Assembly (NCBI GenBank): GCA_034669965.1
Contig: JAXMOK010000002.1
Location: 372,001 to 436,000 of the forward strand
Source of the DNA: HXMU1420-13 sp034669965
Lineage (GTDB): Bacteria > Bacteroidota > Rhodothermia > Balneolales > Balneolaceae
DNA length: 64,000 bases
Direction: 5' to 3'
The translations under genes and the position numbers were made by a program. Shown in pieces: positions 34,182-43,022 of the stretch; position 1 is the stretch's first letter, and every line of letters begins with the position of its first letter. The notes under the pieces are model-generated. The model did not search any database. It saw nothing but the letters and a program-made list of their open reading frames with translations, and was not told where the DNA came from.

Positions 34182-34641
34182 CCGAGTTGGATTATTTTTT
34201 TGCATGTTCATCATTCTGCTAATTTCGGCATGCAAAGATAATAGAATTAGTCTGGAGTCTGCCGGTTTAAGAGGCGAAGTAACAGGCAATTGGGAGCCAC
34301 TTGATGAAGGCGACACCCTGGAAGTTTATGTGCATCTAAACAATCAAATACATTTAGGTAATCCATCATTTGAAATCACTTCATTACCCGAAGCTCATAC
34401 GAAGACTTTTCAAGTTTGGACTGACACGAATTACGCGAGAGATTCGCTGCATGTATACTATCCCATCGAAACCAATTGCACGATAATTGATGAGCAAACT
34501 GTATGCTACGCAACTAATTATATTATCGAAAATGCTAAATCGGATACATTTAGATATCTGGGCAACGATTATGCCACCGATGGCAATGAACTATTTTTTA
34601 AAGGCAAAGTAATACGAGGTTCCAACAACGAAGGGTTTTAG
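34174..34641 (+). CDS. Small lipoprotein of unknown function
   Basis: A 155-residue protein started at the ATG at 34174, where a lipoprotein signal (MINRVGLFFCMFIILLISAC) is seen; the GTG frame from 34144 adds ten residues before it. The mature part is acidic and strand-rich, contains paired cysteines (NCTIIDEQTVC) that could form a disulfide, and has no recognisable motif. It overlaps the exported oxidoreductase gene by eight bases, so the two are probably produced together and may act in the same envelope process. I do not recognise the family. Confidence 0.68.
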   Translation: MINRVGLFFCMFIILLISACKDNRISLESAGLRGEVTGNWEPLDEGDTLEVYVHLNNQIHLGNPSFEITSLPEAHTKTFQVWTDTNYARDSLHVYYPIETNCTIIDEQTVCYATNYIIENAKSDTFRYLGNDYATDGNELFFKGKVIRGSNNEGF

Positions 34642-34769
34642 GATTAGTTAAATCAAAAACAAGGTGCAACTTCGAAATAAGAATGTGCTGAAGAATTACC
34701 AATTCTATGCAGTTAGGATTTTTATATTCGAAACTACGATGAGCAAATCACTTAATATTTCTTTCTAAA

Positions 34770-35522
34770 ATGTACCGTTTCTTCAAATCTATCAAGAAGG
34801 ATTCTTTATCTATGAATAAAACGAGTAAATATGCAGCATATGCCGTGGGAGAAATTTTTCTGGTTGTTGTTGGGATAATGATCGCGTTGCAAATTAATAA
34901 CTGGAACGAATACAACAACAACCACGAACTTGCAGTAAAGTATCTCAAAAATGTTCAAACAGATTTAGCCAGAGATACCTCAGTGTTTTCAACTACTTTA
35001 AAGACCATTGAGCAAATAAAAGATTTTAAAGCATGGGGTTTACAACAACAGGATTTTTCAGCCATTGATGTCAATTATCTTACTGCGTTAATAAGCCAAA
35101 AATATTTCAATATTCAATCCAACGATCAGGCTTTTCAAAGGATGAATGATCCAAATGTGATGAATATCATAGAGTTCGATTCTGTGTTCATGGCTATAAA
35201 TTCCTACTATACGTTTAATCAAGATTACCTGAATAGTTTTAACGAATGGGATAAAGAATCTTCGCTTAAAGAATCAGACTACTGGAATCTGCAAGCGGCT
35301 TACGAAATAAATTTTTCCTCTCCACAAGATAGTATTCCAATTATTCAGGATCCCGATATCAGAAAGCAGCAATTGCAAGATCGTATTCTTTCAGTTGAAG
35401 GTAGAAACTATATTAAATTGAGTCTACTTCGTGTCTCAACCATCGAAGGCATTTATAAGCGGCAACTCGAAACAGCAAAACGATTAATTCAACGTGTTGA
35501 TATTGCCCTTGAATCTATTTAA
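34770..35522 (+). CDS. DUF6090 family membrane protein
   Basis: A 250-residue protein with the diagnostic N-terminal segment of DUF6090: a short basic region, then GEIFLVVVGIMIALQINNWNE, a single membrane helix at about 26-43 followed by the conserved NNWNE. The remaining 200 residues are helical and charged and would lie on the other side of the membrane. The start could also be the ATG at 34812 (MNKTSKYAAYAVGE), which lies closer to the helix. Function of this Bacteroidota-wide family is unknown. It precedes the DUF418 gene by 58 bases on the same strand. Confidence 0.85.
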   Translation: MYRFFKSIKKDSLSMNKTSKYAAYAVGEIFLVVVGIMIALQINNWNEYNNNHELAVKYLKNVQTDLARDTSVFSTTLKTIEQIKDFKAWGLQQQDFSAIDVNYLTALISQKYFNIQSNDQAFQRMNDPNVMNIIEFDSVFMAINSYYTFNQDYLNSFNEWDKESSLKESDYWNLQAAYEINFSSPQDSIPIIQDPDIRKQQLQDRILSVEGRNYIKLSLLRVSTIEGIYKRQLETAKRLIQRVDIALESI

Positions 35523-35580
35523 CTAAAGGGACCGTAGAGGATTCGGGTTACTTAGTTAGCAATTCAAAAATGGGGACAAA

Positions 35581-36804
35581 ATGGAATCACTTGTACAACC
35601 CGTTCAACAAAAAGCACGCATACAATCACTTGATATACTGCGTGGGATAGCCATTTTAGGTATTCTAATCCTTAACATTCAAAGTTTTGCGATGCCGGGT
35701 TCAGCGTATCTGAACCCATTCTCATATGGTGATATGGAAGGGCTGAATTTCTGGGTTTGGGTATTTGGACATATTTTTGCTGATCAAAAATTCATCACCA
35801 TATTCTCTATTCTTTTTGGGGCTGGCATTATTTTAGTGACTCAAAAAGCTGAGCAAAAAAGTGGTAAATCAGCCGGGTTACACTATAAGCGTAATTTTTG
35901 GCTGCTCGTTATTGGCTTACTGCATGCTCATTTAATCTGGTACGGGGATATACTTGTAGCTTATGCTCTTGGTGGTTTCATTGTTTACTTTTTCAGAAAG
36001 ATGCAGCCAAGAACCCTGCTCATACTTGGAACTTTAGTTTTCTCGGTTCATTCGGTTCTTTACATTATGACAGGCACTTCTATCCCCTATTGGCCCCAAG
36101 AAGCCCTTCAAGATACGATGTTGATGTGGCACCCGCCTGCATCCGAAATACAACAAGAAATCAATGCTTTAACTGGTTCTCTAACCGAACAAATTAATTA
36201 TAATTCAGCAGGAGCATTAGTGATGGAAACCATGGTTTATGCCATTTTATTTTTCTGGAAAACTACTGGTTTAATGCTCATCGGAATGGCTCTTTATAAG
36301 ATGGGAATTCTTAGTGCCGAAAAAAGTTCATCCTTCTATAAAAATGGACTTATTGCAGGATTCTTAATAGGATTCCCAATTGTTATTTACGGAATGATCC
36401 AAAATCTAAATGCTGACTTCAGCTTTGAATACTCTATGTTTCTCGGATCACAATTTAATTACTGGGGAAGTTTATTTGTGAGTTTCGGTTATATCTGTGT
36501 TGTAATGTTATGGGATAAATCAGGCAAATTCGAAGCCCTTAAATCTAAACTTTCTGCAGTTGGACAAATGGCCCTCACTAATTACATCGTACAATCACTA
36601 ATTGGCGTATTTCTTTTCTTTGGTGTTGGCTTTAGTCTCTTCGGCGAAGTTGATCGTATTTTCCAATTGTCTATTGTTTTTGCAGTTTGGGCCTTACAAC
36701 TTTGGTGGTCGAAACCGTGGTTAGATCGTTATAAATTCGGTCCGCTCGAGTGGGTGTGGCGATCGCTAACTTATTGGAAAAAACAGCCAATGAAACGATC
36801 ATAA
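35581..36804 (+). CDS. DUF418 domain-containing membrane protein
   Basis: A 407-residue integral membrane protein with about ten hydrophobic segments. The start motif RIQSLDILRGIAILGILILNI is the hallmark of DUF418/heparan-alpha-glucosaminide acetyltransferase-like proteins. The C-terminal DUF418 domain shows GQMALTNYIVQS and ends with LQLWWSKPWLDRYKFGPLEWVWR, the usual closure. A ribosome binding site GGGGAC lies six bases before the ATG. Members of the family may transfer acyl groups across the membrane, but this is unproven. It is about 80 bases upstream of a TonB-dependent receptor on the same strand. Confidence 0.92.
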   Translation: MESLVQPVQQKARIQSLDILRGIAILGILILNIQSFAMPGSAYLNPFSYGDMEGLNFWVWVFGHIFADQKFITIFSILFGAGIILVTQKAEQKSGKSAGLHYKRNFWLLVIGLLHAHLIWYGDILVAYALGGFIVYFFRKMQPRTLLILGTLVFSVHSVLYIMTGTSIPYWPQEALQDTMLMWHPPASEIQQEINALTGSLTEQINYNSAGALVMETMVYAILFFWKTTGLMLIGMALYKMGILSAEKSSSFYKNGLIAGFLIGFPIVIYGMIQNLNADFSFEYSMFLGSQFNYWGSLFVSFGYICVVMLWDKSGKFEALKSKLSAVGQMALTNYIVQSLIGVFLFFGVGFSLFGEVDRIFQLSIVFAVWALQLWWSKPWLDRYKFGPLEWVWRSLTYWKKQPMKRS

Positions 36805-36885
36805 CGAGTAAGGCTTTTTCAATATTTACCGATTACTGATCGCTAGGAATGATTATTTTTGACAGATAACTTTCTATTTGCTTAT

Positions 36886-39054
36886 ATGAGATTCATTCTT
36901 CCCTTACTTTTTCTTTTTACGTCCTCAGCCTTTGCCCAAAATACCTATTCCATTACAGTCATCGATCATGATTCGAGTGAACCTATAGCCGGTGCCAGTG
37001 TTTATTTCCCGGGCTTGCAGAAAGGAAACGTAACTGATGCCTCCGGAAAAGCAACCGTAAAGAATATTCCCGACGGTATTTTTACCATCGAAATTTCCTT
37101 TTTGGGATATGAAACCAATGGCTTTGCGCGCACCTTTCCGTTAGCCGATACTTTTAAAAATGAAACCGTTGAACTGAAACACGATCACGAAGAATTTGAA
37201 GAAATCGTAGTTCAATCTACCCGATCCAGTCGTACTATTGAAGATATACCAACTCGCATCGAGTTTATTGCCGGCGAAGAATTATCAGAAAAAGGAAATA
37301 TGAAACCCGGCGATATCCGCATGCTACTCAACGAAAGTACGGGCATCAGAACACAGCAAACCTCGGCAACCAGCTATAATTCCAGCATCCGAATTCAGGG
37401 ATTAGATGGCAAATACACGCAGTTATTACGCGACGGACTTCCCCTCTACTCCGGCTATTCCGGCGGATTGAGTCTGATGCAAATCGCTCCTCTTGATCTC
37501 AAACAAGTAGAGGTGATAAAAGGTGCATCCTCCACTTTATATGGCGGTGGAGCTATTGCCGGAATTGTGAATCTTATCACAAAAACACCTGCTGAAGAGC
37601 CAGAATTAAGCTTTATGGTAAACGGTACTTCTGCACTTGGACTAGACCTGAGTGGTTTTTATGCCGCTCGTAATCAAAAAATCGGGACTACTGTCTTCAC
37701 TTCTTACAATCATGGTACCCCTTACGATCCGGCTGATATTGGTTTAACGGCTATTCCGAAGTTCGATCGTGTCACACTTAATCCAAAAGTGTTTTTCTAT
37801 TTAAGCGAACAAACTCAGTTGATTACAGGCTTCAATTTTGTGAGCGAACTTCGAGAAGGTGGAAACATTGAGTTGCTAAAAGGCAACGAACCACAAGATT
37901 CGCAGTATTTCGAAAGCAACGATACCGACCGTTTTTCTACTCAGATTCAGCTTAACCACTCCATCAACAATTCAATGGAAATGGAGTTCAAAAACACCTT
38001 CAGCTATTTCGATCGAGAGATCCGAGTTCCCACCTACACCTTTTCGGGCACTCAATTATCATCGTTTAGTGAGTTTAATATAAGTCGGGTTTCGCAGGAT
38101 TATGAATGGATTGCTGGAATCAATCTTTGGACCGAATCCTTTGATCAGTCGATTCCATCCGACAATGAGCAACTAGATTTTAAAGAATCCACCGTTGGAA
38201 TTTTTGCTCAAAACACCTCCAATTTATCCTCAAAATGGACGCTCGAGAGCGGGCTACGATTCGATGTACATTCTGAGTATGGAGCTTTTCTTCTACCGAG
38301 AATTTCGCTGATGTACGAAGCAGATTCTGATCTCACCTATCGTTTGGGAGGTGGTTTAGGGTATAAAACGCCAACCGTATTTAATGAAGATGCTGAACGT
38401 ATTCAGTTTCGAAATATCCGACCTCTTGATCCTTCCCTACTCGATGCAGAGCGTTCATTGGGGATTAATTTTGATGTGAATCGAAACTTTGTTTTGGGCG
38501 ATGAATTAACGCTTTCACTAAACACTTTGCTGTTTTACACCCGCATCGAGCAACCATTACAATTGCGAATCCGTGACAACGAAGCAGCGTTCGTTCAAAC
38601 CGATGGGAATGTTCGGTCGCAAGGAATGGAAGTGAATATGAAATGGGCTTATGATCATTTTAAACTGTTTATTGGCTACACTTTAGCCGATGTGATCCAG
38701 GAAGAAAACGGTGTTTCAACAGAATTCCCACTTGTTGCAAAAAGCCGACTAAATAATGTGCTGATGTACGAAAAACATGGCGAGTTTTGGATCGGTTTGG
38801 AGGCTTATTATTTCAGTCCTCAACAGCTAACCGATGGCAGTGAAGGACAAGCATATTGGATTGCCGGTCTCATGACTGAAAAAGTGATTCGAGAAGGACT
38901 TTCAGTATTTTTAAACTTCGAAAACTTCCTGGATACTCGTCAAACCGCTTTCGATACCATTTTTACTGGCTCCATCGATGAACCACAATTTCGTGATATT
39001 TATGCCCCAGTGGATGGCTTTGTGATTAATGGCGGTTTTAAACTGAGGTTTTAG
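36886..39054 (+). CDS. TonB-dependent receptor (ferric-siderophore/metal type)
   Basis: A 722-residue outer-membrane receptor started at the ATG at 36886, where the signal peptide MRFILPLLFLFTSSAFAQ begins; TTG 36859 would only lengthen the leader. A carboxypeptidase-regulatory-like domain (about 20-100) precedes the plug, which contains IEDIPTRIEFIAGEEL, SIRIQGLDGKYTQLL and VIKGASSTLYGGGAIAGIVN. The rest is a 22-strand-type barrel ending GGFKLRF with a terminal Phe. The plug is like that of vitamin B12, siderophore or copper receptors rather than SusC, and no SusD homologue follows. A lipoprotein gene starts 66 bases downstream. Confidence 0.93.
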   Translation: MRFILPLLFLFTSSAFAQNTYSITVIDHDSSEPIAGASVYFPGLQKGNVTDASGKATVKNIPDGIFTIEISFLGYETNGFARTFPLADTFKNETVELKHDHEEFEEIVVQSTRSSRTIEDIPTRIEFIAGEELSEKGNMKPGDIRMLLNESTGIRTQQTSATSYNSSIRIQGLDGKYTQLLRDGLPLYSGYSGGLSLMQIAPLDLKQVEVIKGASSTLYGGGAIAGIVNLITKTPAEEPELSFMVNGTSALGLDLSGFYAARNQKIGTTVFTSYNHGTPYDPADIGLTAIPKFDRVTLNPKVFFYLSEQTQLITGFNFVSELREGGNIELLKGNEPQDSQYFESNDTDRFSTQIQLNHSINNSMEMEFKNTFSYFDREIRVPTYTFSGTQLSSFSEFNISRVSQDYEWIAGINLWTESFDQSIPSDNEQLDFKESTVGIFAQNTSNLSSKWTLESGLRFDVHSEYGAFLLPRISLMYEADSDLTYRLGGGLGYKTPTVFNEDAERIQFRNIRPLDPSLLDAERSLGINFDVNRNFVLGDELTLSLNTLLFYTRIEQPLQLRIRDNEAAFVQTDGNVRSQGMEVNMKWAYDHFKLFIGYTLADVIQEENGVSTEFPLVAKSRLNNVLMYEKHGEFWIGLEAYYFSPQQLTDGSEGQAYWIAGLMTEKVIREGLSVFLNFENFLDTRQTAFDTIFTGSIDEPQFRDIYAPVDGFVINGGFKLRF

Positions 39055-39120
39055 TTTAGTTTTGAAACTTGAACGGTTTCTTTCGTACAGATTCTCAAAA
39101 TTTTGAATCAATATTATTTC

Positions 39121-39888
39121 ATGATAACCTTTCACAAATTTCCTCTCCTTTTAGCCTCGATTCTAATTATTGCGGCAAATGCAGGATGTGTTTCTCAGAA
39201 TACATCACCAGAAAAGTTAACTCCAGATCAGCTAGTTGCCAATTATTACGAAGCCGTGGGTGGTTATGATGCCATCAAAGCAATAGAAACTTTGCAGATT
39301 CGAGGCTATTACATAGAGCCGGCTTACGATTTTTTGATTCCCGCAAGTATCACCAAAAAAAGGCCAAATTATCGAATAATCGGTGATATTGAGAGAGTTG
39401 GATTCGAAGAAGGTTTCAATGGTACGGCCTGGGAATATCACTCTGATCGGGGATTAATTTTAAGCGAAGGTGAAGCAAAAGAAGCCATTTTGGTTGGCGC
39501 AGAATTTGATCATCCCTTTATAAATGCCAAAGAAAAAGGAAATGAGCTTCTGATAAAAGGAACTCGATTAATTGGTGGAAGAAATACCATCGAGCTTGAA
39601 GTAACCATGCAGGTTATGGAACAACCCTATGTGGCTTCCTATTATTTTGATGAAAATAACTTCTTATTGGTAGCTCAGAGAAAAGTGATGCCTATTCATG
39701 CAGTTGGGCCGGATGTTGAGATCATTAATCTTTATTCAGATTTCAGACCGGTAAACGGAGTCCTCTTTCCGTTTGCAAGCATCGAGCGTAACGAAAACAC
39801 CTTCGAGTTTCTAAATGCAACCATCTGGAATGAAATCATCGCCAACGAAGAAATCTCCATGGAAACGTTCGATCCTCCCGGGGAATAG
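39121..39888 (+). CDS. Lipoprotein, outer-membrane lipoprotein-sorting-protein-like fold
   Basis: A 255-residue protein started at the ATG at 39121; the longer frame uses TTG 39103. It has a lipoprotein signal with lipobox NAGC at about residue 20. The mature N-terminus LVANYYEAVGGYDAIKAIETLQIRG is the recurrent opening of LolA-like or DUF-type lipoproteins in Bacteroidota, and the protein continues as curved beta-sheet with strands such as IIGDIERVGFEEGFNG and YYFDENNFLLVAQRK. A role in lipid or lipoprotein handling, possibly connected with the receptor encoded upstream, is speculative. Confidence 0.78.
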   Translation: MITFHKFPLLLASILIIAANAGCVSQNTSPEKLTPDQLVANYYEAVGGYDAIKAIETLQIRGYYIEPAYDFLIPASITKKRPNYRIIGDIERVGFEEGFNGTAWEYHSDRGLILSEGEAKEAILVGAEFDHPFINAKEKGNELLIKGTRLIGGRNTIELEVTMQVMEQPYVASYYFDENNFLLVAQRKVMPIHAVGPDVEIINLYSDFRPVNGVLFPFASIERNENTFEFLNATIWNEIIANEEISMETFDPPGE

Positions 39889-39912
39889 AGAGAATTTATA
39901 AGAACCTTGAAT

Positions 39913-39935
39913 GTGCCTTCTACAGGCTCAGGCAC
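39913..39935. repeat. Small palindromic repeat module
   Basis: GTGCCTTCTACAGGCTCAGG followed by CAC: arms GTGCCT and AGGCAC with an 11-base centre. It belongs with the next two hairpin modules in the gap between the lipoprotein gene and rho. Confidence 0.5.
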
Positions 39936-39965
39936 GGATAGTTTCCCTAAATTATTGGACCGAAA

Positions 39966-39996
39966 CCGGTGGGTGAGCTTGTTGAACCCCACCGAT
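39966..39996. repeat. Dispersed palindromic repeat (intergenic copy of the aguA element)
   Basis: CCGGTGGGTGAGCTTGTTGA followed by ACCCCACCGAT, with arms GGTGGG and CCCACC. It is the intact counterpart of the copy at 21869-21897 inside the agmatine deiminase gene. Confidence 0.78.
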
Positions 39997-40023
39997 GATT
40001 ACAACAACTTAGAAAATTTAAGA

Positions 40024-40041
40024 TCCCCGCCTTCGCGGGGA
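40024..40041. repeat. GC-rich hairpin, repeat or rho-gene terminator
   Basis: TCCCCGCCTTCGCGGGGA, a 7-bp perfect stem with a CTTC loop. On the minus strand it lies about 40 bases after the rho stop and is followed by an AT-rich but not pure-T stretch, so it may end rho transcription; the sequence also resembles widely dispersed hairpins. Confidence 0.55.
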
Positions 40042-40080
40042 TGACACAAGAAAGGTAATAATGAGTTGAAGAGTTTTCCC

Positions 40081-41658
40081 CTACTTATTCATCGAGATCA
40101 AAAACTCTTCGTTATTTTTGGTTCCTTTTACTTTGTCGAGCAAGAACTCAGCAGCTTCGAAGGAATTCATGTTGGTCATGTAACGACGTAATAGCACTAC
40201 TTTTTCGCGCTCGGCATCGCTGACTAACAATTCTTCGCGACGTGTTCCACTTCTGAATACATCAATTGCAGGGTAAATTCTACGATCTGAGATTCTTCGA
40301 TCTAATACGATTTCTGAGTTACCGGTTCCTTTGAATTCTTCAAAAATAACATCGTCCATTCGTGATCCGGTTTCAACTAAAGCCGTCGCGATAATGGTAA
40401 GCGAACCACCGCCTTCAATATTTCTAGCTGAACTGAACTGTTGACGTGGAATTTTCAGTGCTTCAGAATCCACACCACCACTCATTGTACGGCCTTTATT
40501 ACCCGCACACACATTGTATGCTCGTGCTAAACGCGTAATAGAATCGAGTAGTAGCAATACATCGTGTCCACTTTCAACCAATCGTTTTGCTTTTTCGAAT
40601 ACGATTTCAGCTAATCCTTTGTGATTTTCCGGTTTTTCATCAAATGTTGATGCAACCACTTCGGCACCCTTTACGGCACGTTCCATTTCGGTAACCTCTT
40701 CAGGACGCTCATCCACCAACACAATTAAAATCTTTGCTTCAGGGTGATTGTGAGCTACCGCGTTCGCAATATTGCGAAGAATGGTAGTTTTACCGGTTTT
40801 AGGTTGGGCTACAATCAACTGTCGTTGCCCTTTACCTACCGGTGCAAACATGTCGATGAAGCGTGTGGTGTATTCATTGTGCTGATATTCAAGCTTGTAG
40901 CGCTCATCGGGGTGGATTGGGAGCATATCATCGAAAACTCCACGATTGTCCATGTCGGTTGGAATACGGCCGTTTACGCCTTCAACACGGAGCAGTGCAA
41001 AATATCTCTCGCCTACTTTGGGTGGACGGATAATGCCAATTACACAATCGCCTTGACGTAATCGAAATCGCTTAATTTGCGATGGCGACACATAAATATC
41101 ATCCGGTGATGCTTTGTAATTGTAGTTGACTGAACGCAAGAATCCATAGCCATCCGGTAAAATCTCCAGCGTACCTTCATTTACTAAATAAGGCCCAAGC
41201 TGTGGTATAATTTCATCTAAACGCTCTTGTAGCGTTGGTTTGTCAGATACCGGAAGTTGATCATGTTCATGATTTCTTTTATTCCGGCTATTATTCTGAT
41301 TTTGCCGATTGTTATTTCGATTCCTATTGTTCTGTTGTTTCTTTTTCTCGTCTTTTTTCTCCTCTTCCTCTTTCTTATAAGAAACAATATGAGAGTGATT
41401 TCCATAAGATTTCATCTCATCTTCTTTTTGAGAACTTTTTTCTCGTTCGGCAGGCTTTTTAGTTTCGCCTTCAAGAGGAAGTGCCGTTTGTCCGGCTCCT
41501 GCTTTTTCTTTTATCTGATCGATTAAGTCTTTCTTGCGTACTCCGGTAACTCTTCTAATGCCTATGGATTTGGCAATTACCTGGAGTTCACCCAGTTTTT
41601 TAGATTCGATATTTTCGAGTTCTTTGGCCGAAATACCCGCGGTCTGATTATCTGACAT
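40081..41658 (-). CDS. rho: Transcription termination factor Rho
   Basis: A 525-residue hexameric RNA helicase that ends transcription. An N-terminal Rho_N helix-extension-helix is at about 12-50 (LGELQVIAKSIGIRRVTGVRKKDLIDQI). A low-complexity insert follows at about 60-150, rich in Lys/Glu, then Asn/Arg/Gln. The cold-shock RNA-binding domain (about 160-230, LPDGYGFLRS) comes next, then the ATPase: Walker A AQPKTGKTT, Walker B VLLLLDSITRLARAYN, the Q-loop MSGGVDSEALKIPRQ and the arginine finger in GSRMDDVIFEEFKGTGNSE. The core is fully conserved. The insert makes it longer than the roughly 420 residues of E. coli Rho and is common in Bacteroidota. It is monocistronic. Confidence 0.97.
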   Translation of the reverse strand: MSDNQTAGISAKELENIESKKLGELQVIAKSIGIRRVTGVRKKDLIDQIKEKAGAGQTALPLEGETKKPAEREKSSQKEDEMKSYGNHSHIVSYKKEEEEKKDEKKKQQNNRNRNNNRQNQNNSRNKRNHEHDQLPVSDKPTLQERLDEIIPQLGPYLVNEGTLEILPDGYGFLRSVNYNYKASPDDIYVSPSQIKRFRLRQGDCVIGIIRPPKVGERYFALLRVEGVNGRIPTDMDNRGVFDDMLPIHPDERYKLEYQHNEYTTRFIDMFAPVGKGQRQLIVAQPKTGKTTILRNIANAVAHNHPEAKILIVLVDERPEEVTEMERAVKGAEVVASTFDEKPENHKGLAEIVFEKAKRLVESGHDVLLLLDSITRLARAYNVCAGNKGRTMSGGVDSEALKIPRQQFSSARNIEGGGSLTIIATALVETGSRMDDVIFEEFKGTGNSEIVLDRRISDRRIYPAIDVFRSGTRREELLVSDAEREKVVLLRRYMTNMNSFEAAEFLLDKVKGTKNNEEFLISMNK

Positions 41659-41771
41659 AAATATTTTTTGCTATTGCAATGTATGATCTTACTGAATTTG
41701 GGGCGAGCGCAAGCAAATGTGTGTAAAGCGCTCAATCAGGTAAGGATTTAAATGATGGTGGAAAAGTCTGA

Positions 41772-43022
41772 TTAGTTCAAATGAGTTAACCACCGCTTTA
41801 CAATACTGTAAAAGTAAAAACTTCCCGTAAAAATTACTACTTCATCATTCAATTCGTGTAATAAGTTTTTGATCGACTTTTCGTCGACGGTTTTAACTGC
41901 TAAATGAGGTTGAATATCGGCAGTGGTTGCTGCTCGTTCGGAATCAATTTCGTAATAGTAACACGGCTCTAATGCTTTGAATTTTGCCAACACATCAGGC
42001 TGTGCTTTGTCTTTCATAAATGATAAAACGAAGTGCACTTTATCGGTATTCAGTTCTGTTGCTGCTTCCAGCATCGAGTTGATGGCCACCAAATTATGCG
42101 ATCCTGAAAAGTACCATTCTTTAAGAGGATTCAATTTTTCAAATCGCGCAGGAACGCCTCTGAACTGTTCTATGGCACGTATTTCGGCAGATAGATCTAC
42201 AGGAAATTTCTCGGATAAGGTACGAATTGCAGCGATAGAGGTAGCCACATTCCACATATTTACAGGTTCATAAAACTGTGTAGATATAAATTTTCCCCAA
42301 CCGATTAGCATGATATTTCGATCGCGCCAAACCGGTTGTACCTCTACGGCTTTAACTATTGGCGCTTTTTCTTTACCGGCTTTTTTTTCAATTACTGATA
42401 GCGCTTCACCTTCTATATTTCCAACAACCACAGGAATATCTTTTTTAATGATTCCTGCTTTTTCTTCAGCAATATTTGCTTGAGTAGTGCCAAGTATATC
42501 AGTATGGTCGAGACCAATACTTGTAATTATTGAGAGTTCAGGCATTATGATATTGGTAGCATCCAACCTTCCACCCAATCCTGTTTCAATGATGGCTATA
42601 TCAACTTCAGCCTTATCGAAAGCCCAAAAAGCAAGAGCGGTACTGATCTCGAAATAAGTGAGCTCATACTTTTCAATCAATGGCTTGGTTTTTTTAAAGA
42701 ATTGAAGAATAACTCTGTCTTCAATCTCTTTACCATTGATCTTAAATCGTTCGTTGTATCGCTCCAAATGAGGCGAAGTAAACACACCGGTGATGTATCC
42801 TGCTTCCCGATAAATGGCTTCTAAAATAGAACAAACTGATCCTTTGCCATTAGTTCCTGCCACATGAATGGAGGGGAACGTATTTTGCGGATCTCCTAAT
42901 TCGGTACAAAATGCGGTAATTTTATCTAGACTGAAATTGGCTGCACTTATTCCTTTGGTTGCAAACATTGGTATACTTTCCAGATAATTCCAAACATCCC
43001 TAATGGATTTAAGCTGACTCAT
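41772..43022 (-). CDS. folC: Folylpolyglutamate synthase/dihydrofolate synthase
   Basis: A 416-residue Mur-ligase-family enzyme that adds glutamate to dihydropteroate and folates. The P-loop is HVAGTNGKGSVCS near 50-62; GVFTSPHLERYNERFKING and ETGLGGRLDATNI are the family motifs that follow, and SIGLDHTDILG completes the core. A C-terminal glutamate-binding domain is present (FSGSHNLVAIN in place of the more usual DGAHN). That substitution at the substrate motif is mild. The first 14 bases overlap the aminotransferase IV gene, consistent with a folate operon. Confidence 0.95.
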   Translation of the reverse strand: MSQLKSIRDVWNYLESIPMFATKGISAANFSLDKITAFCTELGDPQNTFPSIHVAGTNGKGSVCSILEAIYREAGYITGVFTSPHLERYNERFKINGKEIEDRVILQFFKKTKPLIEKYELTYFEISTALAFWAFDKAEVDIAIIETGLGGRLDATNIIMPELSIITSIGLDHTDILGTTQANIAEEKAGIIKKDIPVVVGNIEGEALSVIEKKAGKEKAPIVKAVEVQPVWRDRNIMLIGWGKFISTQFYEPVNMWNVATSIAAIRTLSEKFPVDLSAEIRAIEQFRGVPARFEKLNPLKEWYFSGSHNLVAINSMLEAATELNTDKVHFVLSFMKDKAQPDVLAKFKALEPCYYYEIDSERAATTADIQPHLAVKTVDEKSIKNLLHELNDEVVIFTGSFYFYSIVKRWLTHLN

